DNA of 64,000 nt from contig JAZKIX010000183.1 of NCBI GenBank assembly GCA_040384645.1, forward strand, positions 10,192 to 74,191, written 5' to 3'. Origin of the DNA: JAZKIX01 sp040384645. GTDB lineage: Bacteria > Pseudomonadota > Gammaproteobacteria > Burkholderiales > Burkholderiaceae_D. Positions 50,481 to 58,991 of the stretch are shown piece after piece (the first letter of the stretch is position 1; each line of letters opens with the position of its first letter). The notes under the pieces are model-generated. The model searched no databases. It had not been told where the DNA came from and saw only the letters and a program-made list of their open reading frames with translations. The translations under genes and the position numbers were made by a program.

Positions 50481-52286
50481 TCAAAGACCCATGCTGGCCA
50501 GATAAGCGCGCCAACCGCCCAGATGCGTGATCTCCTTGGCATCCGTCGCGGCAATCGCTTCGCATACAAAACCTTGCACCATGCTGCCATCATTCAAAAT
50601 GACCGAGCCGATGCCCAGTGGTGATGGAATGCCGGCAACGAAAGTGCCATAGGTTGCCAACGGAATACGCCAGAGTTCCAATTCAATCGCAGCACCGCCT
50701 TGCTCAGACCGCACCAGGCCGGGACGATACGGCGGGCCGCCAGCCAGAGCGTAGAGGCGATACACCGGCGCCGTGCTGGCGCACGTGATCAGTGTTGCGC
50801 CCGCTGTTTTCAACTGATGATTTAGCGGCAAGCCGCTCATGTGTGCACCGCAAACGGCTACTGCAATCGAATGCCGGTCCGGGCTGGCAAGCACGCGGTC
50901 TTGCGGCAATGAGAATCCGGTCGCGCCCAATTGATCCGAGGTGTGGCCATGCAATTGTGCCGATAAATCCAGCAAGCGCCTGTCGTTGAAAGCCGGCGCG
51001 CTCAAGGTCACGCCAAACGGCAAGCCATCGGCCTGAAAGCCGGCCGGCACCGCCAGCGCACACATATCGAGCAAGTTCATGAAATTGGTGTAATAACCCA
51101 GATTGCTATTGAGACCAATCGGATCGGCCTCTACTTGCGCCAAGGTATACAACTGGCCGGCGGTTGGCGTCAGCAATACATCGCAATCGCGCCAGATCGC
51201 CTCGGCTTGGCGCCGCAACGCTTGCAAGCGGTATTGCGCATTAAAGGCGGCGACCGCGTTGATTTCTGTTGCGCGGCCAATGATTTGGCGCGTCACAGGG
51301 AACAGGGCACCGGGCTGTTGCTCGATAAAGTCGGCAATCGCAGCGTAACGTTCGGCCACCCAAGGGCCATCGTAGAGCAGTTTGGCGGTTTCGATAAAGG
51401 GCGAAAAATCGATTTCGACGGCCGTGCCGCCCATGACTTTGAGCGCTGAGATAGCCGCTTCAAAGCGTTCCGGTCCGGCTGTATTGCCAAAAAATTTCAA
51501 TTGCGCCGCCATCGGCACGCCGAAGCGAAATCCTTCTGCGCCAAACGGCAGGGCAGGGTGTTTCGGTTGTGGTTTTGAATACGGATCGGCAGCATCGTAG
51601 CAGCTGGCCACGGCCAGCACCTCAGCCGCATCGGCGGCAGTCAGCGCAAAGATCGAAATGCAATCGAGCGTGCGACAAGCCGGCACCATGCCACGATTCG
51701 ATAATAGGCCCAGACTGGGTTTGATGCCGATTAGGTTATTGAAAGCGGCAGGGATGCGGCCCGAGCCGGCGGTATCGGTGCCGAGGCTAAAACTAGCCAG
51801 CCCCAGCGCCACCGCCACCGCCGAGCCGGCGCTGGAACCGCCAGAAATATAGTCGGGATCGAACGCATTGCGGCATGCGCCATACGGTGAGCGGCTGCCG
51901 ACCAGGCCGGTGGCAAATTGATCCAGATTGGTCTTGCCCAGCGGGATCGCGCCAGCGTCGATCAGGCGCTGCACCACGAAGGCGCTGACGTCAGGGGTAT
52001 AAGCATATGCGGCGCAAGCGGCGGTGGTTGGCACGCCAGCCAGATCGATATTGTCCTTGATCGCAAACGGGATGCCATACAGCGGCAAGTCTTGCGGTTG
52101 CTTATCTTGCAGTGCGTCGGCATAGGCCAGCAGCGCGTCGCGGTCGAGCCGGTGAATCCAGATGTGATGGCTGTCTTCTGCTTCCAGTGCCGGCAGCAAG
52201 CGCTCGATCAAGGTCCTTGGCGTCAAGTCGCCGGCCAAATATTGCTGCCGCAAGGCATGCAAGCTTACATTCAAGACAGCACTCAT
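50481..52286 (-). CDS. atzF: Allophanate hydrolase
   Basis: Amidase-signature enzyme that hydrolyses allophanate to ammonia and CO2, the second step of urea amidolyase. 601 residues. The Ser-cisSer-Lys triad is present: K77 in FAIKDN, cis-Ser in SGGSSAGSA (about 151), nucleophile S175 in DTAGS. The about 170-residue C-terminal domain (VAVCGAHMSGLPLNHQL; SPLGIGSVILNDGS) is the AtzF-specific part. Urea carboxylase is normally encoded beside it but is absent from both flanks, so its substrate supply here is unclear. Confidence 0.92.
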   Translation of the reverse strand: MSAVLNVSLHALRQQYLAGDLTPRTLIERLLPALEAEDSHHIWIHRLDRDALLAYADALQDKQPQDLPLYGIPFAIKDNIDLAGVPTTAACAAYAYTPDVSAFVVQRLIDAGAIPLGKTNLDQFATGLVGSRSPYGACRNAFDPDYISGGSSAGSAVAVALGLASFSLGTDTAGSGRIPAAFNNLIGIKPSLGLLSNRGMVPACRTLDCISIFALTAADAAEVLAVASCYDAADPYSKPQPKHPALPFGAEGFRFGVPMAAQLKFFGNTAGPERFEAAISALKVMGGTAVEIDFSPFIETAKLLYDGPWVAERYAAIADFIEQQPGALFPVTRQIIGRATEINAVAAFNAQYRLQALRRQAEAIWRDCDVLLTPTAGQLYTLAQVEADPIGLNSNLGYYTNFMNLLDMCALAVPAGFQADGLPFGVTLSAPAFNDRRLLDLSAQLHGHTSDQLGATGFSLPQDRVLASPDRHSIAVAVCGAHMSGLPLNHQLKTAGATLITCASTAPVYRLYALAGGPPYRPGLVRSEQGGAAIELELWRIPLATYGTFVAGIPSPLGIGSVILNDGSMVQGFVCEAIAATDAKEITHLGGWRAYLASMGL

Positions 52287-52587
52287 TATGTTGTTTCCTT
52301 AAAAAACGCTGCGCAACACGCGGGGAGAAATGATAAACGCAGATCTGACGCTATAGCCAGAGCTTTAAAAAATGCATGCCATGAATCGGACCAAATTAGC
52401 CGGCAGCGCAAATGAATCGCAGGCTGGTCGATACCGGTGCATAAGCAGAAATAATGCCAGTAAAATGGTGCAATGCTGTGCCCGCGTCGTGTGGTAGTGG
52501 TGTGCAACTCATCAAAATTGGAGCCGAAATCGTTGCCGACGCACCGATTCGAGGCGCCACGCCAAAAGTGGTGCAGCCGTTTGCCAA
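52287..52587. other. Intergenic region upstream of atzF
   Basis: 301 bases between mnmC and atzF, both on the minus strand. The plus strand from 52454 carries protein-like text (GAEIVADAPIRGATPKVV then QPFANYF) that runs into mnmC in antisense. It could be a relic of a gene end, but I cannot assign it. No clear promoter hexamers. Confidence 0.3.
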
Positions 52588-54408
52588 CTATTTTTGCAAA
52601 TGCCGTTTTAAGGCAAAACGTGCCGGGTCTAGCACCGCAACCAGATCACGTGCCAGCGGCAACGGTTCGCCCTCCAGTTGCGCCACCAGCAATTGTGCCG
52701 CCAGCGGCGCCCAAATCAAGCCGCGCGAAGCATAACCGAGCAAACCGTACAAGCCCGTCAGGCGCGGTACCTGATGCAGGCGGTCACCGCGAAAATGCGC
52801 CAGTGCCGCCATATCCGGCAAGGCGCCTACCAGCGGCAGTCGGTCCGGCGTCACCGCGCGAAAGCCGACCCGGCCCGTCATTGGCAATGCGGCCAGGGCG
52901 TCTGCCAGCGCCGGCAGGATTTGCCGCAAGCGCGCCAGATTACCGGCATGGCTGTCAGCCCGTAACGCTATTTCAGAGTCTAGGTCATAAGATGCGCCGA
53001 CGCTGCAAAGACCTTGCTGGGCCGGCGTTATATAACCTTCGCGGCACAGGACCATCTTTAAGTCCGCCATCGACGCTTGCGCTAACACTTCAGCCGGGAG
53101 ATAACTGACCTGTCCGCGCACCGCAGTCAGCGGCAAGGTCGAGGCTTGCGCCAATCGCGTGGCGCCATTGCCATTGGCCAGAATCACGTTTGGGGCGCTG
53201 GCAATCGGCTTGCCAGCCGCATCCAATACCTGCCAAGCCTCGCCTGTGCGTAGCAAGGTCAGTGCGGTATTGCTAAACCGTCGTGTCAAGCGGTCGCCGC
53301 AACGTGTCAGCAGCGCGGCGCACAAAGCTGGCGGCGAAGCCCAGCCGCCTTGCGGAAAATGCCAGCCACCAATCGTCAGCCTGGTCCCGCTTAGGGCTGA
53401 TGCTTGGGCAGCTTCCAGCCATTGCGCGAAATCGGCTGGGTACAGCCCGCTGGCAGCGATTTCGCGCTGAAGCTGTTGATGCGCCTCGTCGCGCGCCAGT
53501 TGCAGCACGCTGCAAGCGGCGCCCGGGAAATCCGCCCCCATCGCTGTCCAGCGCGCCAATGCACACAGATAAGCGGCACGTGTCAGCCGTGAAGTCGGGT
53601 TGTCGTCTTTTGATAGCAGCGGCATGAAGATGCCGGCTAGATTGCCCGACGCTTCCTGGGCCGGCGCCGCATGGCGCTCGATCAGCGTCACTTGCCAGCC
53701 ACGTGCCGTCAGTTGAGCGCATGCGGCACTGCCGGCCAGACCGGCACCGATCACAATCGCGCTGCGTTCCAGCTTGCGCTGCTTCGCGCGCGGCGCCGTA
53801 GGCCAGCTTGGCGCGTACGTGGCAGTTAGCGTGGTCCGCTGCGGATCAATCGCATCAGTGTCGATGTCGATGAAGCCAGCGCGTAGCAAGGCTTGTTCGA
53901 CCGCGTTCGCCATTGCCGCCGGTGTGGAAGTTAGCAGCCGGGCCTGTGGCGCAGCCAGTTGCCGCAGGGGCGAAAAAACGTGCGTAATTGCGTCTTGCGT
54001 AAGGCAGCCAGTCAGCGCATCCCCGAGCCAAAAGGTGTCGATGACTGCATCGATCGTGCCTACGCTGGCCGCCGCCGATCCGGTCATCAAAGTCAGCGCA
54101 ACGCATGCCTCGGCAAATTCCAGCCGATGGAATCCCGGCACCTGCGTCGGCCAAGCGGCGCACAACGCAGTCGACAATTTTTCGTCTACTTGGTCTACTA
54201 ATTGATGCTGATGTTGTTGTGCCAGTTCGGCTGCACAANNNNNNNNNNAGTGCAATTGCGCCGGCCGTAATGGGTCATCAAGCCATGCCTGCCACGTCTT
54301 GAGAAAGCGTAAGCCGTAATCGAAATCTGCATCGAAAATGACATGGCGGGCCTGACCTTGCCAGCGCCGGATCGCTTCTGCTTGCATTGAGTGTGGGAGT
54401 GTAGACAT
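52588..54408 (-). CDS. mnmC: MnmC-like tRNA 5-(carboxy)methylaminomethyl-2-thiouridine enzyme, methyltransferase half degenerate
   Basis: About 606 residues from the ATG at 54408; the in-frame start at 54474 falls inside a repeat. The C-terminal FAD oxidoreductase is convincing: AIVIGAGLAGSAACAQLTARGWQVTLIERH near 205, AGIFMPLLSKDDNP, and the closing GYASRGLIWAPLAA. It removes the carboxymethyl group of cmnm5U34. The N-terminal methyltransferase half has lost its motifs: the SAM loop expected as ETGFGxGxNF reads DADFDYGLRF, and the DGFAPxxNPxxW loop reads GDALTGCLTQ. Ten N at 54239-54248 interrupt this half. It is probably active only as the oxidase. Confidence 0.85.
   Translation of the reverse strand: MSTLPHSMQAEAIRRWQGQARHVIFDADFDYGLRFLKTWQAWLDDPLRPAQLHXXXXCAAELAQQHQHQLVDQVDEKLSTALCAAWPTQVPGFHRLEFAEACVALTLMTGSAAASVGTIDAVIDTFWLGDALTGCLTQDAITHVFSPLRQLAAPQARLLTSTPAAMANAVEQALLRAGFIDIDTDAIDPQRTTLTATYAPSWPTAPRAKQRKLERSAIVIGAGLAGSAACAQLTARGWQVTLIERHAAPAQEASGNLAGIFMPLLSKDDNPTSRLTRAAYLCALARWTAMGADFPGAACSVLQLARDEAHQQLQREIAASGLYPADFAQWLEAAQASALSGTRLTIGGWHFPQGGWASPPALCAALLTRCGDRLTRRFSNTALTLLRTGEAWQVLDAAGKPIASAPNVILANGNGATRLAQASTLPLTAVRGQVSYLPAEVLAQASMADLKMVLCREGYITPAQQGLCSVGASYDLDSEIALRADSHAGNLARLRQILPALADALAALPMTGRVGFRAVTPDRLPLVGALPDMAALAHFRGDRLHQVPRLTGLYGLLGYASRGLIWAPLAAQLLVAQLEGEPLPLARDLVAVLDPARFALKRHLQK
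54239..54248. other. Assembly gap (10 N) in mnmC
   Basis: Placeholder after PAQLH in the methyltransferase half; missing sequence should include the region after the SAM loop. True length unknown. Confidence 0.95.
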
Positions 54409-54439
54409 ACGAAGGGCGCTGCGGAGATGATTTTTACTG

Positions 54440-54525
54440 ATTATATACTGGGTGGAGTAAAATATTTGTGCCAATAAAAACGTGCGGGATAGGCACTATT
54501 ATTGAATATACCCCCCTTTTTTTTG
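54440..54525 (-). repeat. Dispersed intergenic repeat, copy 4
   Basis: On the minus strand it reads GGGGGTATATTCAATAATAG ... CCCGCACGTTTTTATTGGC ... CAGTATATAA with the same spacing as the other copies. It lies just upstream of the mnmC start, and the poly-C/poly-T end lies toward the chemoreceptor gene. Confidence 0.65.
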
Positions 54526-54660
54526 TTTTTGTGGCGAGCGATGAACGTAAGGGGGAGGCAGCCGCGATTGCCAGTGCCATCAATCGCGGCTGAAACCACT
54601 CCTATAACAGCGCCGCCCTAGTTTAATTCTTCCAGAGCTGAGTCTGCCTGACATCGTCAA

Positions 54661-56388
54661 TTAAAACTCCTCCCAGTCGGCGTTATCGGTACCGGTTCTT
54701 ACTGCTTTGAATTGAATTTTCTTGGGATTAGCCGACTTAATTGACTTGCTGATCAGCGCTTGACGGGGGAATTCTTTGACCACCGCTGGTGAGCGCGGCA
54801 ACATTGCCTTTGTGTTCGTCATTGGTTGTTCAGTATGTGCTGCACTGTGTACTAGTTTAAAGACCGCAACGGTGCGTGCCAGACTAGCGGCTTGATCTTG
54901 CATGCTGGCGGCCGCTGCGGCGGCTTCTTCCACCAAGGCGGCATTTTGTTGTGTAACTTCATCCATCTGGGTAATTGCGAAGTTGATTTGTTCGATACCC
55001 GCGCTTTGCTCCTGACTGGCAGCGGAAATCTCGTTCATGATGTCGGCCACTTGCTTGACCGAAGTCACGATCTGTCCCATCGTGGCACCTGCATCGTCGA
55101 CCAGTTTGCTGCCGGCATCGACTTTTTCTACTGAATCGCTGATCAATCCTTTGATCTCTTTGGCGGCGCTGGCGGAGCGCTGCGCCAGGTTGCGCACTTC
55201 AGCCGCCACTACGGCAAAGCCACGTCCCTGTTCACCGGCCCGCGCCGCTTCCACCGCAGCGTTCAAGGCCAGGATATTGGTCTGGAAAGCGATGCCGTCG
55301 ATGACGCCGATGATGTCGACGATCTTGCGTGAGCTGTCCTTGATCGAAACCATGGTATTGACCACGTGCCCAACGACCTGACCGCCTTTCATGGCGAAGT
55401 CCGAGGCCGATACTGCCAGTTGATTCGCTTGCCGTGCATTGTCCGCATTTTGTTTGACCGTGCTGGTCAATTCTTCCATCGACGATGCGGTTTCTTCCAG
55501 ACTGGCGGCTTGTTGCTCGGTGCGGGAGGACAAATCCATATTGCCGGCGGCAATTTCGCTCGATGCGTTGGCGATGGTGTCGGTACTGGTGCGAACCTCG
55601 CCGACAGTAGCTGTCAAGCTATCGTTCATGTTCTTGAGTGCTTGCAATAATTGCCCGGTTTCATTGGTGGATTCGACCAGAATGACTTGGGTCAAATCGC
55701 CGGACGCCACGTTTTTTGCAATTGCCACAGCATAGTTGAGAGGGCGGGAGATACTGCGAATCAGCCAAAAGCCGATCATTGTGCCGCACAATATGCCAAC
55801 CAAGATTGCGGCGATAGAGATGATGCGAACCAGGCTGTAGTTTTGTTGGGATTGCGCATACTCTTTCCTTCCTTCACCCAGTTGCAGGGCAATCAAATCG
55901 TTCATTGCCGTATTTACTTGGGTGAAGTGTTGATCAAATTTGCCATGGACAATTTCTGTCGCCTTGGCGATGTCCTTGGCACGAAAGGCTGCCACTGCCG
56001 GCTGCAACCCTTCTTCTAAAAAAGTCTTGCGAGCCGTTGCAAATTTATCGGCGAGGATTTTTTCATCTGCAGTTAAATACGTTGCCATATATTCGGCCCA
56101 TACCTTACTGGCATTCTCTTTTGTTTTGTCAACGCTATCCATCTCGGCATCGATTTTTGCGGGGTCGTCGCTGACGGCCTTGGCGATGGTCAGTTGGGTT
56201 TGAAGGATCGAACGAATGACTTGGTCAAGTTGACCCAATGCGACTAAACGGTCTTCATACACTGTTTTTAGTGAACTGTTGACGCTGTTCAGGCTGACCA
56301 AACCCAGAGTGCCTATTGCGACCATGAGAAAAGATAAAAAGGCGATCACAAAAAATAGACGCGATTTGATGGTGATATTTTTAAGCAT
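54661..56388 (-). CDS. Methyl-accepting chemotaxis protein with C-terminal docking pentapeptide
   Basis: 575 residues. Membrane helix 1 (about 12-32), a periplasmic four-helix-bundle sensor (4HB_MCP-like, 33-185), helix 2 (about 188-210), HAMP (211-265) and a long signalling coil. The tip DGIAFQTNILALNAAVEAARAGEQGRGFAVVA-type hairpin is near 375. The last residues DWEEF fit the xWxxF pentapeptide that tethers CheR/CheB. GAGGAGAAAGTC precedes the ATG. The ligand is unknown. No che genes are nearby. Confidence 0.94.
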   Translation of the reverse strand: MLKNITIKSRLFFVIAFLSFLMVAIGTLGLVSLNSVNSSLKTVYEDRLVALGQLDQVIRSILQTQLTIAKAVSDDPAKIDAEMDSVDKTKENASKVWAEYMATYLTADEKILADKFATARKTFLEEGLQPAVAAFRAKDIAKATEIVHGKFDQHFTQVNTAMNDLIALQLGEGRKEYAQSQQNYSLVRIISIAAILVGILCGTMIGFWLIRSISRPLNYAVAIAKNVASGDLTQVILVESTNETGQLLQALKNMNDSLTATVGEVRTSTDTIANASSEIAAGNMDLSSRTEQQAASLEETASSMEELTSTVKQNADNARQANQLAVSASDFAMKGGQVVGHVVNTMVSIKDSSRKIVDIIGVIDGIAFQTNILALNAAVEAARAGEQGRGFAVVAAEVRNLAQRSASAAKEIKGLISDSVEKVDAGSKLVDDAGATMGQIVTSVKQVADIMNEISAASQEQSAGIEQINFAITQMDEVTQQNAALVEEAAAAAASMQDQAASLARTVAVFKLVHSAAHTEQPMTNTKAMLPRSPAVVKEFPRQALISKSIKSANPKKIQFKAVRTGTDNADWEEF

Positions 56389-56496
56389 GACTTTCTCCTC
56401 ATTGTAAAACTTGGAAATGGCTTGGAATTGGTGCGAAAACTATTTTCAAAATCACTACTTGATGATTTGTCTAAGCTGTTGTTCTAATACCGGAGT

Positions 56497-56865
56497 CTAT
56501 AAACCTAATGCAGTCTGTATCGCCGTGTGCAGAAAATGTCCTTCAAACGGCTTGTTTAAAAATGCAATGCAACCCTGGTCAATCGCGCTGCAAAGTGTGG
56601 CGCTATCGCTTTGTCCAGTAATAAAAATGATGGGGGGCGCCGATCCGAGCTTGAGCAATTTCTTTTGCAATTCAATGCCGGAGATGCCATCCAGATTGAT
56701 ATCCAATACCAGACAATCCACCGGTTTTTCTGCATTGCGCAACAAGAAGGACTCGGCTGATGCATGCGTTTCTGCTTCATAGCCGTAGGCAACGAGCAGC
56801 CTTTCGGTCGCTTTCAATAACTGGCTGTCATTTTCGACCAGTACCACAATGGGCTTGGTATTCAT
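56497..56865 (-). CDS. Stand-alone response regulator receiver
   Basis: 122 residues, receiver domain only. Acidic pocket in VLVENDSQ (E11, D13), phosphoacceptor D55 in LVLDINLDG, threonine/serine switch in FITGQSD and conserved K in FLNKPFEG. The sequence is more like FixJ/NarL receivers than CheY, and lacks an output domain. It lies between the chemoreceptor gene and the FixJ-type regulator, on the same strand but separated by 108 and about 270 bases. Confidence 0.88.
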   Translation of the reverse strand: MNTKPIVVLVENDSQLLKATERLLVAYGYEAETHASAESFLLRNAEKPVDCLVLDINLDGISGIELQKKLLKLGSAPPIIFITGQSDSATLCSAIDQGCIAFLNKPFEGHFLHTAIQTALGL

Positions 56866-57081
56866 TACGGTGTTCCCCTACAAGATTACGCAACGGTTTA
56901 TTTCCGAGTTCTGTTGGTATTGACTATAGGCAATTAATCGCTGCATGTAACTTGTCCTTTGGTGCATGGAGGGACCATGCATCGAACTTGTCATAAACGA
57001 TAGCGACCTTAACTTGTGAAGGAGTGGGGCGGAGGCGAGATACGGTACAGCGCATCCGGATTGACCGAGACTATTGGTGGC

Positions 57082-57123
57082 GATGTGCGATGTGCGATGT
57101 GCGATGTGCGATGTGCGATGGGC
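57082..57123. repeat. Heptamer tandem repeat GATGTGC
   Basis: Five perfect GATGTGC units followed by one GATGGGC. Seven bases is not a multiple of three, so copy-number changes would shift any frame reading through it. It lies just past, or within, the 3' end of the FixJ-type regulator gene, depending on the true length of the gap at 57167. Confidence 0.85.
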
Positions 57124-57136
57124 GAAGGACTACGCC

Positions 57137-57766
57137 CTATTGCTGCCGCCAGCAGCGCCGAAATACNNNNNNNNNNAGTACCAGTTCGGCTAGCGAGTTG
57201 GCATGCATTTTTTCCATAATGCTATGGCGATGCGCTTTGACAGTGCGTTCAGTATTTCCCAATTGATAAGCAATTTGCTTATTGAGCATGCCCAGAATCA
57301 GCAGGCTGAACACTTCATTCTCGCGTGCGGTCAATAGTTTTAGCCGCTGGCGGCACCCTTGCAAATACATATTTTGCATATGTGCGGCATCGTAAGCTTG
57401 CAGCGCACGCGCAATCGCCTGCAGTAAATCCGACTTTTCCACCGGTTTGGAAAGAAAATCTTCAGCACCAGCCTTGATCGCACGCACGCTCATCGCAATG
57501 TTACCGCGACCAGTTAAAAAAATAATCGGCAGCGCACACTGTTCTTCGACCAGTCGCATTTGTAATTGCACGCCGCTCAATCCTGGCATGTCGATATCGA
57601 GCAAAATGCAACTCGGTTCCAGTGCGCGGGGAAGGGCAAGAAATTGCGCCGCAGTTTCACACAAGAGCACGCGATATCCCGACGCCATCAATAGGCGCGA
57701 CAGCGCGGTGCGTAGGGATGCATCGTCGTCAATGATGTAAATCAGAGGTGGTATCAGCGTTGGCAT
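57137..57766 (-). CDS. FixJ-type two-component response regulator (3' end uncertain, assembly gap)
   Basis: Receiver plus LuxR-type DNA-binding domain, about 205-210 residues from the ATG at 57766 (MPTLIPPLIYIIDDD). Phosphoacceptor D57 in LLDIDMPG, FLTGRGNI switch, K in FLSKPVEK; the HTH domain holds LTARENEVFSLLILGMLNKQ and TERTVKAHRHSIMEKM. Ten N at 57167-57176 fall at SLAELV near the C-terminus, so the last residues and the stop are unknown. The stop at 57137 assumes the N count is right. It begins 7 bases after the receiver-kinase gene, its likely partner. Confidence 0.85.
   Translation of the reverse strand: MPTLIPPLIYIIDDDASLRTALSRLLMASGYRVLLCETAAQFLALPRALEPSCILLDIDMPGLSGVQLQMRLVEEQCALPIIFLTGRGNIAMSVRAIKAGAEDFLSKPVEKSDLLQAIARALQAYDAAHMQNMYLQGCRQRLKLLTARENEVFSLLILGMLNKQIAYQLGNTERTVKAHRHSIMEKMHANSLAELVXXXXVFRRCWRQQ
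57167..57176. other. Assembly gap (10 N) in the FixJ-type regulator gene
   Basis: Placeholder near the C-terminal end of the DNA-binding domain. The true length decides whether the protein stops at 57137 or continues through the heptamer repeat. Confidence 0.95.
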
Positions 57767-57773
57767 GCGTGGC

Positions 57774-58991
57774 TCATAGCAATAGAGTGCTTTGCAAGGG
57801 CAGGCTAAAACGCACGATGGCGCCGCCATTAGCACCGTTTTCCGCCGATATTTGTCCGTTATGCAATTGAATCAGCGAAGCTGTAATGGACAGCCCCATG
57901 CCCATGCCATGCGCTTTCGTGGTGAAAAATGATTCAAATACGTGTGCCGCATTGTCTTTAAAACCAGAGCCATTGTCGGTCACGGTAACTTCGCCATGGC
58001 TGGAATTAATGCATCGGGTAACAATCGATATGGTGCCGTGTGCGGCCTGTCTTTCGTTCTGTTTTGCATCCGTTTTTTCAGACATCGCTTCCATACTGTT
58101 CAATAGCAGGTTGACCACGACCTGCTCCAATTGAATGCGATCCGCCAAGACGGTCAGCGCCGCTGGACTGACTTCTGCAACCATCGTGATATGTCTTAGC
58201 TGCGCTTCACCTGAAAGAAAGTGCAGCACGTCCTGCACTACCTCGTTGAGGTTGAGCGTCTCAATCGTGGTTTCGCCTTTGTTTAACAGATTGCGCATGC
58301 GCTGAATAATTTTGCTGGCGCGGTGGTCGTCGCGTCGAATGTCAGCCAGGATTTCCTTTACCTCATCGAGCGCAGGCGGATCTCTTTCCAAAAATAATTC
58401 CGCGGCTTCGGCATTACTTAAAATTGCCGCCAATGGTTGTCGCAAGTCGTGCGCAATCGCGGCCGAATACACCGACGATGTCAGGTTCCGGTTCATATGG
58501 GCAATTTCTGCCAATCGCTTGCTCGATTCCAGATACGCTTTTGACAGTTCCGCGGCCTTGGCATCGACCAGTTCTTGCAAGTGTTCGTTCTGATGTTCAA
58601 GACGTTTTTGCAGACTGCGAATCCGCAAGTGCGTCACGACCCGCGCTAGCACCTCTTCCGTATGGAATGGCTTGGCCAGATAATCGACGCCGCCGGACTG
58701 GAAGGCTCGCAGCTTGTCTTCGATATCGTGCATTGCGCTGATGAAGATGACTGGGATATCTTGCGTGCGCGGATCGGCTTTCAGGCGCTGACAGGTTTCA
58801 TAGCCATTGATGCCGGTCATCCGAATGTCTAGCAAGATCAGGTCTGGCGCAGCAGCATCAATCGCACGCAGGGCAATCTCGCCCGACAGTGCCGGCCGGA
58901 CCTTGTACCCTGCCAATTCCAATATGCCGCCCAATACTTGCAGATTGTTGGGGTTGTCATCGACGATCAGGATGCTGCCGGATTCACGCAT
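57774..58991 (-). CDS. Receiver-histidine kinase (response regulator/sensor hybrid, REC first)
   Basis: 405 residues, cytoplasmic. N-terminal receiver (ILIVDDNPNN; phosphoacceptor D55 in LLDIRMTG; K in YLAKPF), a coiled linker (about 125-165), HisKA-like domain with H181 in AIAHDLRQPLAAI, and an ATPase domain (VVNLLLNSMEA; DNGSGF; GMGMGLS). REC-first kinases commonly take phosphate from another kinase and pass it on. Here the upstream hybrid kinase (8-base overlap) and the downstream FixJ-type regulator are the obvious partners. Confidence 0.9.
   Translation of the reverse strand: MRESGSILIVDDNPNNLQVLGGILELAGYKVRPALSGEIALRAIDAAAPDLILLDIRMTGINGYETCQRLKADPRTQDIPVIFISAMHDIEDKLRAFQSGGVDYLAKPFHTEEVLARVVTHLRIRSLQKRLEHQNEHLQELVDAKAAELSKAYLESSKRLAEIAHMNRNLTSSVYSAAIAHDLRQPLAAILSNAEAAELFLERDPPALDEVKEILADIRRDDHRASKIIQRMRNLLNKGETTIETLNLNEVVQDVLHFLSGEAQLRHITMVAEVSPAALTVLADRIQLEQVVVNLLLNSMEAMSEKTDAKQNERQAAHGTISIVTRCINSSHGEVTVTDNGSGFKDNAAHVFESFFTTKAHGMGMGLSITASLIQLHNGQISAENGANGGAIVRFSLPLQSTLLL

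Noticed and set aside
52473..53108. 211-residue plus-strand ORF overlapping mnmC
   Set aside because: Proline/arginine-rich antisense text of the FAD-domain gene; typical shadow in G/C-rich DNA.
57082..57123. Short CRISPR-like array
   Set aside because: Units are seven bases and contiguous with no spacers; it is a simple tandem repeat.
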